Positions 24,586 to 34,100 of a DNA stretch of 64,000 bases are shown here, in pieces. A program made the translations under genes and the position numbers. Origin of the DNA: a virus; the IMG/VR virus record IMGVR_UViG_3300027973_000046, positions 1 through 64,000 of that record. The stretch is one strand, 5' to 3'. Below the pieces are notes generated by a model. The model made no database searches, was not told where the DNA came from, and worked only from the letters and a program-made list of their open reading frames with translations. Each line of letters starts with the position of its first letter. Position 1 is the first letter of the stretch.

Positions 24586-24703
24586 CTTCAGCCTTTTTTA
24601 CTATCACAGGGCCGTTCTTAGAATTCCAGTATTCAACTTCTGCTTCACGCTTGCGTTTTTTTGCAGCTCCAGTTTCAAGTGTGTATCGTACCATTTCAGC
24701 CAT
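24572..24703 (-). CDS. Small basic protein (43 aa)
   Basis: The ATG at 24703 overlaps the stop of the DNA-binding gene upstream (TAATG). The sequence TGAAKKRKREAEVEYWNSKN and a Lys-rich tail make it strongly basic. It fills a gap with no other gene. The function is unknown. Confidence 0.55.
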   Translation of the reverse strand: MAEMVRYTLETGAAKKRKREAEVEYWNSKNGPVIVKKAEDGKK

Positions 24704-25188
24704 TACTCCGCCTTCCATACTGGGACAAACTTTCCGTCTTCTGTCTTAGTATACAATACTAAGTTGTTTTTGAGAAGGGCTTGGACCTCTGCCTTTGAAG
24801 GAATTTCTTTTGAGTGTCCTGAATCTAATATGTGTTGGTGTATATCTAATATGTTCTTTTGATTAAACATATACTGAGACCAATTTTCGCTATCTGGTTG
24901 TCCTATTGGATATATCTTTTGAGGGGTAGCAACCTTTTCATTTAATATATATTCTTGTATAGTTACCCTATGCTTGTTAAGCATAGAGGCAACTTCTACA
25001 ACAGTATAAGCAGTCTCCATATTCTTTTTAACCTGGGAATATGAATACATAACTCTCTTCTTGTCTGGGTAGCACCAAGCAATCATTTCATCTTTTGATC
25101 TGGATGCTTTTAAAACCTTATGTATCTTATCGTTTAAGAAGAAATACCGTAAGCTTTTTGATTTGCCGTCTCTTTTGATTCCAGCCAT
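24703..25188 (-). CDS. Helix-turn-helix DNA-binding protein
   Basis: A 161-aa protein. AYTVVEVASMLNKHRVTIQEY is a MerR/excisionase-like HTH in the middle, followed by a wing-like GQPDSENWSQYMFN. The N-terminus is basic. It may regulate transcription or mark an origin; it sits in the first part of the replication operon. Overlap with the zinc-ribbon gene is 55 nt. Confidence 0.65.
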   Translation of the reverse strand: MAGIKRDGKSKSLRYFFLNDKIHKVLKASRSKDEMIAWCYPDKKRVMYSYSQVKKNMETAYTVVEVASMLNKHRVTIQEYILNEKVATPQKIYPIGQPDSENWSQYMFNQKNILDIHQHILDSGHSKEIPSKAEVQALLKNNLVLYTKTEDGKFVPVWKAE

Positions 25189-25319
25189 TTTCCGAAAGCA
25201 CTCGTTTCTTTATTGCACATCCAGCGTTTGCCGCACATGATACAGAATAATTCCATATGTAGTTTTTGTGAGAACACTCTGTCTACAAAAACTCTTCCAT
25301 TACATTTTCCGCACCACAT
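25134..25319 (-). CDS. Small zinc-ribbon protein (61 aa)
   Basis: WCGKCNGRVF...LFCIMCGKRWMC gives CxxC...CxxC at residues 3-6 and about 26-29, a typical zinc ribbon. Similar modules occur in replication and transcription factors. The first base of its ATG is shared with the stop of the phosphoesterase gene (TAATG style overlap at 25319). Confidence 0.7.
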   Translation of the reverse strand: MWCGKCNGRVFVDRVFSQKLHMELFCIMCGKRWMCNKETSAFGKWLESKETANQKAYGISS

Positions 25320-26119
25320 TATAAAGTAAACAGCTTCCCGTCAACGACACATGAATAATCAGGGGCTACGTGGATCATCTGAATATGCGGGTAGTCATTA
25401 ACAATGTGAGCAATTGCAAAACCCTTTTGCCAATCGTGGTGCTGCATGTATTTCATTCCTGGACCTTTTTCATCACACATGTGGCCAAGCTCATAGCCTC
25501 GAAGTGTTTCTCCTTCTCCGCCGTTTCTTAATTCATAAGTAACTAGGTGTGATGCAATTCTGTGAGAGTGGCCTCTAATTAAAGATACCTGAAGATCTTC
25601 CATGTCTTTTCGTACTGAGCCTGTTGCTGCAATTGAAAGACCGTGGTGTACGTGAATGTCTCCAAATCTGCGCTTTGGCAATTCGTTATAATGAATGTAT
25701 TCGTATCCCAATGAATCAAGTCCCCACAAAGCTTCTGGTGTAACTTCTGAAATATAATCAGGAAGTTTTGCATCTACGTAATTAAAAATTCTAACGTCGT
25801 GGTTTCCTAACGCTGAAAATAGCTGTGCGTCTGGAAGCATGTCTCTAGTCTTGGCATAAAAATCTCTTGCGCCCTTTGCTTCATGGCGCATCATTGGAAC
25901 AATCAGATCTCTGCTATCTGTCTTATGAAGGTTTAAAAACTCTGCTGATCTACCTTCTGTGTACTTGCTGTAGCATGCCTGATCGTCTGTATCACCTAGG
26001 TAGTCAACGACATCTGGCTTAAACCACTTCATTACTTTAAACCAAAGTGCAATCATCTTATCATCCTGATATGGGAATTGCTGGTCGGATGAAATCATCC
26101 ACTTTAAATCGTTGCTCAT
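25319..26119 (-). CDS. Calcineurin-like metallophosphoesterase
   Basis: A 266-aa protein. The motif order YLGDTDDQ, FSALGNHDVR, DIHVHHGLS and LIRGHSHRIA is that of metallophosphoesterases with a two-metal site. Family members in phages include Mre11/SbcD-like nucleases and phosphatases; here the cap domain is short, so the substrate is not predictable. It is the first gene after the promoter at 26174-26201 and has AAGGTAG as ribosome-binding site. Confidence 0.85.
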   Translation of the reverse strand: MSNDLKWMISSDQQFPYQDDKMIALWFKVMKWFKPDVVDYLGDTDDQACYSKYTEGRSAEFLNLHKTDSRDLIVPMMRHEAKGARDFYAKTRDMLPDAQLFSALGNHDVRIFNYVDAKLPDYISEVTPEALWGLDSLGYEYIHYNELPKRRFGDIHVHHGLSIAATGSVRKDMEDLQVSLIRGHSHRIASHLVTYELRNGGEGETLRGYELGHMCDEKGPGMKYMQHHDWQKGFAIAHIVNDYPHIQMIHVAPDYSCVVDGKLFTL

Positions 26120-26136
26120 TGTCTACCTTAATATGT

Positions 26137-26160
26137 AAAAAAGTCACGGGTACGTGACTT
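26137..26160 (-). terminator. Leader or read-through terminator
   Basis: AAGTCACG-TACC-CGTGACTT followed on the minus strand by a T-run: six T in all. It lies downstream of the 26174-26201 promoter and before the phosphoesterase gene, so it can stop both read-through from tail genes and the new transcript (attenuator-like). Confidence 0.7.
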
Positions 26161-26163
26161 TGA

Positions 26164-26201
26164 TGTTACAGTAATTGTAACATATTGGTACGAATTGTCA
26201 A
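26164..26201 (-). promoter_or_regulatory. Strong promoter with overlapping operator-like inverted repeat
   Basis: TTGACA (26196-26201) - 16 bp - TACAAT (26174-26179) on the minus strand, close to the sigma-70 consensus. The perfect repeat TGTTACA-N5-TGTAACA (26164-26182) covers the -10 box, a typical position for a repressor site. It drives the replication module. Confidence 0.75.
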
Positions 26202-26207
26202 TAGGTT

Positions 26208-26648
26208 TTATATGGAGTCTGTTGCAAAAACATCAAAATATAATGTTGCTTTTGTTCCGCCAGAACCACTTCTCATATAAAAAACAGCCTTGTCTTTGGT
26301 TACAGAAAAAGTTGTTGGGTGAATTCTAAGCTGTGCTTGATCTAGTTTTTGCTTGTTAACATTTACTTGTAACCAAACTCTAGGAGCTTTTGTAAATAGG
26401 CCAGTTGGGAACGTTACTTCAATTTTTCCAGATGGGTAATTTGTAGGAATAATGTCACATTTTACAAGTCCTTGGCTCCAGATTCTACCTGAAACGGATT
26501 GATCTTTTCCTTCTTCTTCAGCATTTTGCAATATAATGCTTTGTGCTGTGCTTTGTTTATTAACTGTCTCTAAATCTATAATAAGATTATTAATGATCTC
26601 TGCTGTTACTGGGTCTCCCGCAGTTATAGCCCTTGACTTTATTGCCAT
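26208..26648 (-). CDS. Virion surface protein, H-type-lectin-like
   Basis: A 146-aa protein. The N-terminal half is helical (ITAGDPVTAEIINNLIIDLE). The C-terminal half is beta-rich, with IEVTFPTGLFTKAPRVWLQV, which resembles the core of small H-type lectin domains, and a last strand ATLYFDVFATD. Such modules bind sugars as small trimeric tips. It is the last gene of the tail-fibre block, so a receptor-binding role is likely but not shown. The start has GGAG. Confidence 0.5.
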   Translation of the reverse strand: MAIKSRAITAGDPVTAEIINNLIIDLETVNKQSTAQSIILQNAEEEGKDQSVSGRIWSQGLVKCDIIPTNYPSGKIEVTFPTGLFTKAPRVWLQVNVNKQKLDQAQLRIHPTTFSVTKDKAVFYMRSGSGGTKATLYFDVFATDSI

Positions 26649-26650
26649 TA

Positions 26651-26803
26651 TTACTCCTTTATTGGTTCCGCTGGAACTTCTTGTTTTGCTTCTGTAAGCT
26701 GTGTTATCTCAGCACGAAGAATTGCAATATGGGTCTCATATTGTGAGACAATCTCTCCAATGCGTTGCTGTAACGCAGTTATAACTAGTTCTGTTTTATC
26801 CAT
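26651..26803 (-). CDS. Small coiled-coil protein (50 aa)
   Basis: An ATG at 26803 with a strong AAGGAG opens a 50-codon frame: ALQQRIGEIVSQYETHIAIL has a heptad pattern and suggests a short coiled coil. It fills the gap between the large fibre gene and the lectin-like gene. It may be a trimerisation or assembly factor for a fibre. No family is recognised. Confidence 0.7.
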   Translation of the reverse strand: MDKTELVITALQQRIGEIVSQYETHIAILRAEITQLTEAKQEVPAEPIKE

Positions 26804-26831
26804 TATATCTCCTTGATAGATTTAAAGTATA

Positions 26832-29831
26832 TCATTTTGCTTCTAGGGCGTCAAGCCTGTCTAACACTCTTTTTACTACGCTGATTATTATAGGGGCAAG
26901 ACTGTTGTAGTTAATATTTTCTGGGGTTGAGTCATCATTATATTCAACTATGTTTTCTAAACCGACTATGTCTGCTACCTCTTCAGCAATTAAACCTACT
27001 CTGTATGTAGTGTCACCTCTTTCTGAATCTGCTATACCCTGAAACTTAACTGGCCTCAAAGCTCTTAACTGATCGTCAGTAAAATCTACACTTTCAATAT
27101 TAGTTTTATATCTTCTTGAAGACGTAGATCTTGCAATAAGCCCACTCGAAGAGTTTAGGTATGCGTTAGCTCCAGCTGTTGTTGTGCTTGCTAAAGTGCC
27201 TAAAGTTGTAGTGGTTCTTTGAAAATAAACTTGTCCTCGATCTTGTCCAATTGAGGCATTAAATACAACTCCATTTGCTCCAGCATCTATGGCAAATTGA
27301 TCACCCTTCATTTGAACTTGGGTTGTGCTACATATAAGATAATTTGAATTGTCTGCTGCCATAGTAACACCATTAGCGTAAGCATGAAATAGTCCATAAG
27401 TTGTAGCATTTGCATTTGCTGTTGCTCCTGCATGCATTATTATTCCAGTGCTTGCTGTAGCAAGCACGTGGCCTCTTACTACGCTTCCATAAATAACCTG
27501 CAATGAATCTGTTGTAGAATCAATTAGTTGAACTCTGTTTCCTGAAGTACTAGTTTGAACTTTAGATCCAATAATTGTTCCGCCAGATATTGTATTACCA
27601 GTAATTGTATTTCCTTCAATTGTTGTACCAGAAATTCTTCCTCCAGTAATTGATCCGTTCCATCCGTCAAGAGTAATTTGGGTGTACCCGTCAGCATAAT
27701 AACTTCTAGACTTTATGTATCTATTACCAACAGTCCAACCGTTGGTAGTATCTCCTAAAGATATAGTTCCATCTGATTCTATATTTATAGTTTGGCTTGA
27801 TCCCTTGTATGCCCTTATTCCAAGACCATCTACAACAAAGCCATTTACTCCCGCTGTTCCACCTGCAATGTTTAGACGTGCCACGTCAATTGTTCCAGTT
27901 GTAATTCTATTACCATTAATTATGGTGGTGTTGTAAGCCAGTACAGTATTTATATCTGCAGCTGCCATCTTAAGGTCTGCCGCTTCTTTTGCAATCCTAG
28001 CTTTTTCTGCTGCTGCGGCAGCACTATCGCCTGCTGCAACAGCTTTATCGTATGCCTCTACACCCTTTAATCTTGCTGTTTCTGCTTTTTCCGCAGCGGC
28101 AGTTGCAGAGCCAATTGCAGCAACTGCATTTGCTCTAGTTTGATCTAATGTTGTTCCGTCAGATAGCTTTGCCCCTATAGTTAAAGTTCCAGTAAAATAT
28201 GCGTCACCATCAATGACTGCACCCGTTGCATAAACAATTCCGTCTATTCCAACCTTAAACTTAGCACTTGTTCCTATTTGGCTTCCCACCCAAATTCTAT
28301 ATGTGGGATCAGTAGAGCTTAATTTAACAATTGATGGAAGTGTTCCTGTAGTGTCTCCTAGAACTATGCTTCCGTCGCTACCAAGTATGGTGCCATTTTT
28401 TGAAATAGTTCCTACGGTTTGAGAAGTACCTTCAATTGTCCATCCGCCAATAAACCCTAGACGTGCATCAATTTTCCCGTCTGCTGCTGTTAGTGCAAAA
28501 GTTTGTCCCGTTGTATTACTTGTGCTTGTTGAGTTATATCCAAACAAACCTGCGCTATCAAATCTAACTCTTGCGCCAGTTAAAGGTGTTGGACCAGTAT
28601 ATAGAGTTCCGCCATTTAATCTGACATCTCCCGTAAATGATCCGCCAGTTGCATTTATTTTTCCAGTTGTGTATACATCAGACCCATCCCAATAAAAAAA
28701 CGCTGACGCACTTCCTACTCTAAACTGACCAGTATTTAACCAATAGTTGTGACCATAGTTTGTCGTTGATCTATCTAAAATTATTCCATTATAGGTTCCA
28801 AGGGTTTGAGATGGAGTAATTGTTGTTGATGTATTTATTGTTTGTGTAATTCCTGTTCCTATTTTAAATAGGTCTGCTGTTTTGCCACCGATAGAAATAA
28901 TGGATCTTAATTGAATATTTCCTGCTGGGGCATTGGGATCTGATATCGGGCCAAACTGACCAGAAGCAACTTGCCCAGTCACCGATTTATCCCAAGAGAT
29001 TGCATTGAAAGGGCTCTTTGCTGTAACCTGCCAATAATAAACTGTATTGGGGGTTAAGCCTGTTATAGAAAATTTGTTTGTTGCTCTACCGTCTACCTGG
29101 CCATATTCCCACAATGGGTTTGCAACAGTTGAGGGATCGTTTGCAGACCATCTTATTACATAGCCGTTTGTATTAGAATCAGTGCTTGCGGTCCAAGAAA
29201 CATCCATCTGTATGCTAAATCCGCTTTTATCTTCTGGGTCAATTACTCCACTAACAGAGACGCCAGTTGGTGCTTTTGGAGGAGTTGAAGTATCTGGGTC
29301 GTTTGCTAAAATATTAACAGGGCCAGCAGTTACTGAAGACCTGTTTGCATCTAGCCAGTTATCTCTTACTGTAACCTTTACCCATCTTGGAGCAAAGCTA
29401 TCTACCTGCACAGTTATATTTGTTGAAGTTCCAGTATAAACTATGTACTCTTCACCAGTAAACGACCCAGTAAGACTTTCAAATATTAAGATATCTGTTT
29501 GTACGCTTGCTGGATTTACATTAAACTTTACTCCATATGATTTAATTCCAGGAGTTAAAACTAAATCTGTTACTGGTAAGGTCTCATTAGGAATTGTAAA
29601 TGAGGTTGAAAATATAGGAGAGTTTGCACTTTCTGTTACCTGTTTAGTTTCTGGATCTTCGTATAAGTAAGTAAACCAAAACTTATATGTTTTTCCAACA
29701 ACAGGAACCATCTTTATAACTTTTGTATATGATTGTGCAGACGTAGTGGCTGCCGATGCTGCGGCTGCTACTGGATCTTTTTCAAAATCTGCGGGGATTC
29801 CTCCTCCGTCGTGCATCATATTTTCTCTCAT
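26832..29831 (-). CDS. Tail fibre/tip protein with FnIII and Peptidase_S74 chaperone
   Basis: A 999-aa protein. A fibronectin-III-like domain lies at about residues 180-290 (APTGVSVSG...TPNTVYYWQVTA). Gly/Thr-rich beta repeats with VGTISKNGTILGSDGSIVLG follow. An Ala-rich coiled coil lies at about 560-630, and a GGRISGTTIEGNTITGNTIS strand-repeat stretch comes next. The last 100 residues form an intramolecular chaperone (SSRRYKTNIESVDF, then VGLIAEEVADIVGLE), which trimerises the fibre and cuts itself off at the Ser. A second S74 protein is encoded at 57448-58605. An ATG at 29819, after GAGAG, is an alternative start. Confidence 0.82.
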   Translation of the reverse strand: MRENMMHDGGGIPADFEKDPVAAAASAATTSAQSYTKVIKMVPVVGKTYKFWFTYLYEDPETKQVTESANSPIFSTSFTIPNETLPVTDLVLTPGIKSYGVKFNVNPASVQTDILIFESLTGSFTGEEYIVYTGTSTNITVQVDSFAPRWVKVTVRDNWLDANRSSVTAGPVNILANDPDTSTPPKAPTGVSVSGVIDPEDKSGFSIQMDVSWTASTDSNTNGYVIRWSANDPSTVANPLWEYGQVDGRATNKFSITGLTPNTVYYWQVTAKSPFNAISWDKSVTGQVASGQFGPISDPNAPAGNIQLRSIISIGGKTADLFKIGTGITQTINTSTTITPSQTLGTYNGIILDRSTTNYGHNYWLNTGQFRVGSASAFFYWDGSDVYTTGKINATGGSFTGDVRLNGGTLYTGPTPLTGARVRFDSAGLFGYNSTSTSNTTGQTFALTAADGKIDARLGFIGGWTIEGTSQTVGTISKNGTILGSDGSIVLGDTTGTLPSIVKLSSTDPTYRIWVGSQIGTSAKFKVGIDGIVYATGAVIDGDAYFTGTLTIGAKLSDGTTLDQTRANAVAAIGSATAAAEKAETARLKGVEAYDKAVAAGDSAAAAAEKARIAKEAADLKMAAADINTVLAYNTTIINGNRITTGTIDVARLNIAGGTAGVNGFVVDGLGIRAYKGSSQTINIESDGTISLGDTTNGWTVGNRYIKSRSYYADGYTQITLDGWNGSITGGRISGTTIEGNTITGNTISGGTIIGSKVQTSTSGNRVQLIDSTTDSLQVIYGSVVRGHVLATASTGIIMHAGATANANATTYGLFHAYANGVTMAADNSNYLICSTTQVQMKGDQFAIDAGANGVVFNASIGQDRGQVYFQRTTTTLGTLASTTTAGANAYLNSSSGLIARSTSSRRYKTNIESVDFTDDQLRALRPVKFQGIADSERGDTTYRVGLIAEEVADIVGLENIVEYNDDSTPENINYNSLAPIIISVVKRVLDRLDALEAK

Positions 29832-30788
29832 TTAAAATGAAAGTCCTAATCTATACTCAATATCCATTTGCTTTCCTAGAGACTTAGTAATTAAATTGCT
29901 TGGCGAAAGTACTGACCTGCTTATCATTCCATAGTCTACTCTAAATGTATCTTCGTCATTTATTCTAAGACCATCCAGTAAAACTGTTGTTGCGCCAGAA
30001 CTTTTTGCTTTAGCTCCGACTGATATCTTTACAATAGAATTTTTATCTGGTGTGCCAGATGTAAATCCGCTGCTATATAGGCTGCTTAGATTCAACGATT
30101 TTACCTTATAGCCTACAGTAGCTTCTGACGGATACCTTATTTCATAGTAATTATTATTTGAGTCATATGCTCTAAGGAACACGTAGTCTAGATTTAGATC
30201 GCTTTGATAGTAGGCCATCGTCATACTGTCATTTGCGCTATATCCAGAAATGTCTAGATTAAAATCATAGAAATAATTTTTTGATTGTGAAGACGCAGCT
30301 ACTACTGACATGTAGTATGGTCCTATTTTAGGAGACGAGACAGTAACTAGGGCTGGGTAGTTACCTTCGCTATCTAGCCAAGACTGATTGTCTTCAAAAG
30401 AAGATATAGATCTACTTCCAAAATCAGTTGTACCAAGAGTTATGCTTGGGAACAGGCCAATCTCATTTATTATTCCAGAGACATCTACTGGTATGGTTGT
30501 TTTATATACAACGCCATATGTAGTCAATCCAGTTGAGGTACTTGTTTGTATATCTACGCTTGTAATATTTACTTCCGACCTATAAAATTCAAAATTTAAT
30601 TGAGTGTCATTTACCGTGGCTGGGGTTGAACCTATTCCCAAAGCAATATCTTTTGATGAGGTGTTGGACTGGCCAGCTAAGAACTGGGTTATATATCTTT
30701 TACCAAACTTGGTTAAAATATTTTTAGATCTTGCAATCTCTTTGCCATCTTCATAAAAAATATATTCTCCGTAAATTTTATTTTCCAT
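29832..30788 (-). CDS. Minor tail protein (318 aa)
   Basis: Starts MENKIYGEYIFYEDGKEIAR. The N-terminal NILTKFGKRYITQFLAGQS and ALGIGSTPATVNDTQLNFEF pattern is common in phage tail or baseplate proteins that carry fibres; the rest is beta-rich with many Ser and Tyr. It lies between the tail-tip genes and the S74 fibre. The exact role is unknown. Confidence 0.65.
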   Translation of the reverse strand: MENKIYGEYIFYEDGKEIARSKNILTKFGKRYITQFLAGQSNTSSKDIALGIGSTPATVNDTQLNFEFYRSEVNITSVDIQTSTSTGLTTYGVVYKTTIPVDVSGIINEIGLFPSITLGTTDFGSRSISSFEDNQSWLDSEGNYPALVTVSSPKIGPYYMSVVAASSQSKNYFYDFNLDISGYSANDSMTMAYYQSDLNLDYVFLRAYDSNNNYYEIRYPSEATVGYKVKSLNLSSLYSSGFTSGTPDKNSIVKISVGAKAKSSGATTVLLDGLRINDEDTFRVDYGMISRSVLSPSNLITKSLGKQMDIEYRLGLSF

Positions 30789-31119
30789 ATCCTCTTACCC
30801 CCACAACTTCATCCCCTACGTGATTTTTAATATTAAAAACAAATTCAACGTATTGATTTTTATCTTTGTCCGTAATAAGTTTCTTGCTTACTAAAGTAAT
30901 GTCTTCAAGATTTGGAGGTCCGAATTCTCCTGGTGGTGGTGGAGGCGGCTCTTCCCCACCGTCATCCCCAGATACAACTCCGCTTTGCTGAAAAGAATAT
31001 GGAGATACCACTACGTAGTAGTCTGGCTTTAAAATTTTAATTAACGGGTCGCCTGGAAAAAGGAAAAGCTTTTGGGGCTTTGCATTTGAGGACGAAGGCT
31101 GTCTTGGGTTATAGGTCAT
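30778..31119 (-). CDS. Proline-rich minor tail protein (113 aa)
   Basis: The middle has a hinge GEEPPPPPPGEFGPPN with six prolines in a row, flanked by beta-like ends (YYVVVSPYSF; YVEFVFNIKN). It overlaps the next gene by 11 nt. A short linker or adaptor between tail tip and fibre is likely. The mRNA may start at its ATG: TGGTAGAAT lies six bases upstream. Polyproline would slow translation without EF-P. Confidence 0.6.
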   Translation of the reverse strand: MTYNPRQPSSSNAKPQKLFLFPGDPLIKILKPDYYVVVSPYSFQQSGVVSGDDGGEEPPPPPPGEFGPPNLEDITLVSKKLITDKDKNQYVEFVFNIKNHVGDEVVGVRGYGK

Positions 31120-31125
31120 ATTTAC

Positions 31126-31134
31126 ATTCTACCA
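31126..31134 (-). promoter_or_regulatory. Extended -10-like box, leaderless start
   Basis: TGG-TAGAAT on the minus strand, then six bases, then the ATG at 31119. It lies just after the end of the tail-tip gene. No -35 box or ribosome-binding site is evident. Confidence 0.45.
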
Positions 31135-31136
31135 TT

Positions 31137-34100
31137 TCATCCAGTATAAATCGATCTGCAGACTATACTTGTAGTTGGCGGGGAAGCGGAATCATAAGTG
31201 TTGTCTAATGACAATATAACAAATTTACTAGCAGAATATCCTGTAGGAATCCCAACGTCCTCTGTTGAATATATCTTATTCTCTGGGTAAGATACCTGAA
31301 TTACATCTCCAACCTGCAAGAGTGGGTTAATAAAAGTTTGAAGAGTCAAAACCTTTTGTTGTTTTGACCACTGGTTTGTCATCCATTTTGCAAGAGACTT
31401 TGCTTCATCTTCTCTTTGAATCCAGGTAGAATCAAATGCAACCTGTTCTTTTTTGTCTTCGTCTGTGAGGTCAGGGTCAATATATTCAAATTGATCAGAA
31501 GGAGTTATAAAGTCTCCAACTACAATAAATTGTTTTTCTTCTCCGTTGGCAAGCGATGTAAAGGCACCAGTATTATTTAATACAAATGTGTCCATGGTAA
31601 ATGGATCCAGGGCTGTTCCAACAATTGTTACATCGTCATTGTTTACTAGCTGTGCATACCTTGGAAAGCCTGGTGTTGTATATCTAGCCTTGATTCTTCT
31701 TAGCTCTCTAGCTACTGGCCCAAATTCTTTTAGCCACGACACGGTTGATACCGTCTCGCCTTTATTAAATATAAAGTCTCCAAAAGTTTTTATTACAGAG
31801 GATGTACCTCCTACAAAACCTTTATATAAATCATATTCGTCTTTTGCAAGAAATTCTTCTTTTGCAATTGATGTTGTATATACATAGTCAAATGCTGATA
31901 TTCCCTGGAGGGATAGCAAACCAATTTTTTCTACTATTGTTAATGGGTCTGTATCAAGCACAGCAATAACTGCATTGTTAATTGATATCTTAAGAGCTAA
32001 AGCTTTTTTTGTTCCACCCGCTGGCTTTGACCAGTTCCCCTTTATGTCAATTCTATAAAGTTCTCCTCCATTAATGTTTGTTATAATTGTTCCATCTGAT
32101 TCTTTTTGTGATGTTGTCATTTTAACAATCTTGCCTGCTACTATTTTATAAAAATTAACATCTCTGTAATTTTTATCTACAGTGGCATTTTGAGAAGTTC
32201 CTATTGTAAGTAGGTATCCACTGGTGTTGTCGGCACTTAAAGAGAATGCAATCCCAGATATTGTTTTTTGGTTTCCTGTTGCCTTTTGAGACACATCGTC
32301 TACTAATAATGGGAAATACATATTTGTTCCTATTGCAAAGCTGTTGTTACTATCTGCAGTTACTTCTCCTAAAAATTTAGGACTATCGTGTGTGACTATT
32401 GAGTATATCTCATTTGGGGTAATAATCTTTGGTTTTGATGGATCTTCGTTATCTTTTTCTGTGTGCAGTGGTGCATAGATTGTCATCATTGATCTTGGTA
32501 TAGAGTTTAAAAGGTTATCTTTATTTTTTATAAGATTTCCTTTCTCGTCTTTTTCTACTTTTACCTGGTCTAATGTAAATAGAGAAGGCTTTTCTGCACC
32601 GAACGTTCCTGCTTTATGAGTCCATTCTCTTGCTTTCCACTCAGTAGTAAGGCTATCTAGTTTTACTTTGTGAGTTAAAGACTCTGTATCTGTAGGCTTT
32701 ACTACCTCAAAAACATTTCTAGATTTTATTCTATACACACCAGTTGGTTTAAATGAGTTTGGCATCGCTAACCCTTGATATTTTTGAATATCGGCTTCAG
32801 ATGTTACCCATTTCCACTCTGGGATTCCTGGAGATGTTTCAGATTTAGTTCCAATTTTAATAAATTCATACAGTATTGCATCGTATTCAATAATTTCTTT
32901 TTCTACAACTAGATACCCCGTAAATGAATAAAATTGTTTTTCGTATCCCGATATAACAACTGGCTCTAACTTAATTACTCCTTGAGGGTTGCTTAGGTCT
33001 GGCCTTTCAGGCTTCCAGTTTTCTGGCGCAACTGGGTCCAGATCATGTGTTAAAGCCGCAGCTCCTAGTGTTACTACTGGAGATGTGTATAGGTTGTCTG
33101 CATTTACTAAATAAGATGAGCTTAGCTGCGGGCTATATAAAACTTTAATTGCTTTCACTGAAGGAACGTTGTCAATAGACAAAGAAGATATGTTTGCTAG
33201 GTTTGTAACGGTACCATTAATTTTTGAAGAGTACCTAAAAGAAGCATTAATGGGATTATCTTTTGCAAATATTTTATCTCTAGGATAAAACTGCAGTACG
33301 TCATTATGGTCAAATATTGCTATCATTTGTGTGTCTTTGCATAAGTCCTGTATGTGTTGCCAGACTGTTTTTTCTTTATCCGTATACCAATGGAAGGGTG
33401 TTATCGTTGAATCATCTTCATCGGCTAAATTAAAAATATAGTTTGTAAATCCAACTGAATCTAAAAGCCTTCTAATTATTGCAACCGAAGACATGTCTGT
33501 TGTAACTATGTCTGGCGGCTTGATGTACTGCAACTCTTTGGCCCCATCTAATGACATTATGTCAACTAGACCAAACTCATCAGCGCTGTAGGAGTCTATA
33601 TAAAATGTTCCAAGCTTGACAATTTCCATATCTACTCTTACATACGGCCTTGCAATAACGTTTTTGTATAAATTAATTTTGTTTTTATTAAATGAATTTA
33701 CCTTGTCATAATTTTCATAAGCTTTATCGTATGCGTTTATTGACATTCTCATTGAGTTTGCTGTTACGTCTCCGACTGGAACTAGGCCGTCAACCTTGTC
33801 AGACGAGTTTGCCGATATATTAAATGACTCTACTCTATCGCTTACATCAATAACATATCTTGCCGATAGCTCTACCATACCAAGAAATCCTAATTTAGGA
33901 GCAGTGCTTGTATCTGGCTTGGTTGATATAGGTACGCTAATTTTCTTTACTTGTAATTTTAACTTATGTATATCAATAGATTTTTCGGTGTCTAAATCTG
34001 CTTCAACGGTTGTCCATAGAGGAAGACCCTTGTAGTATAGGTTTATTACTCCATTAACTATGCCAGCAGAAGTTCCATTATATATTACTGTTTCTGCTCC

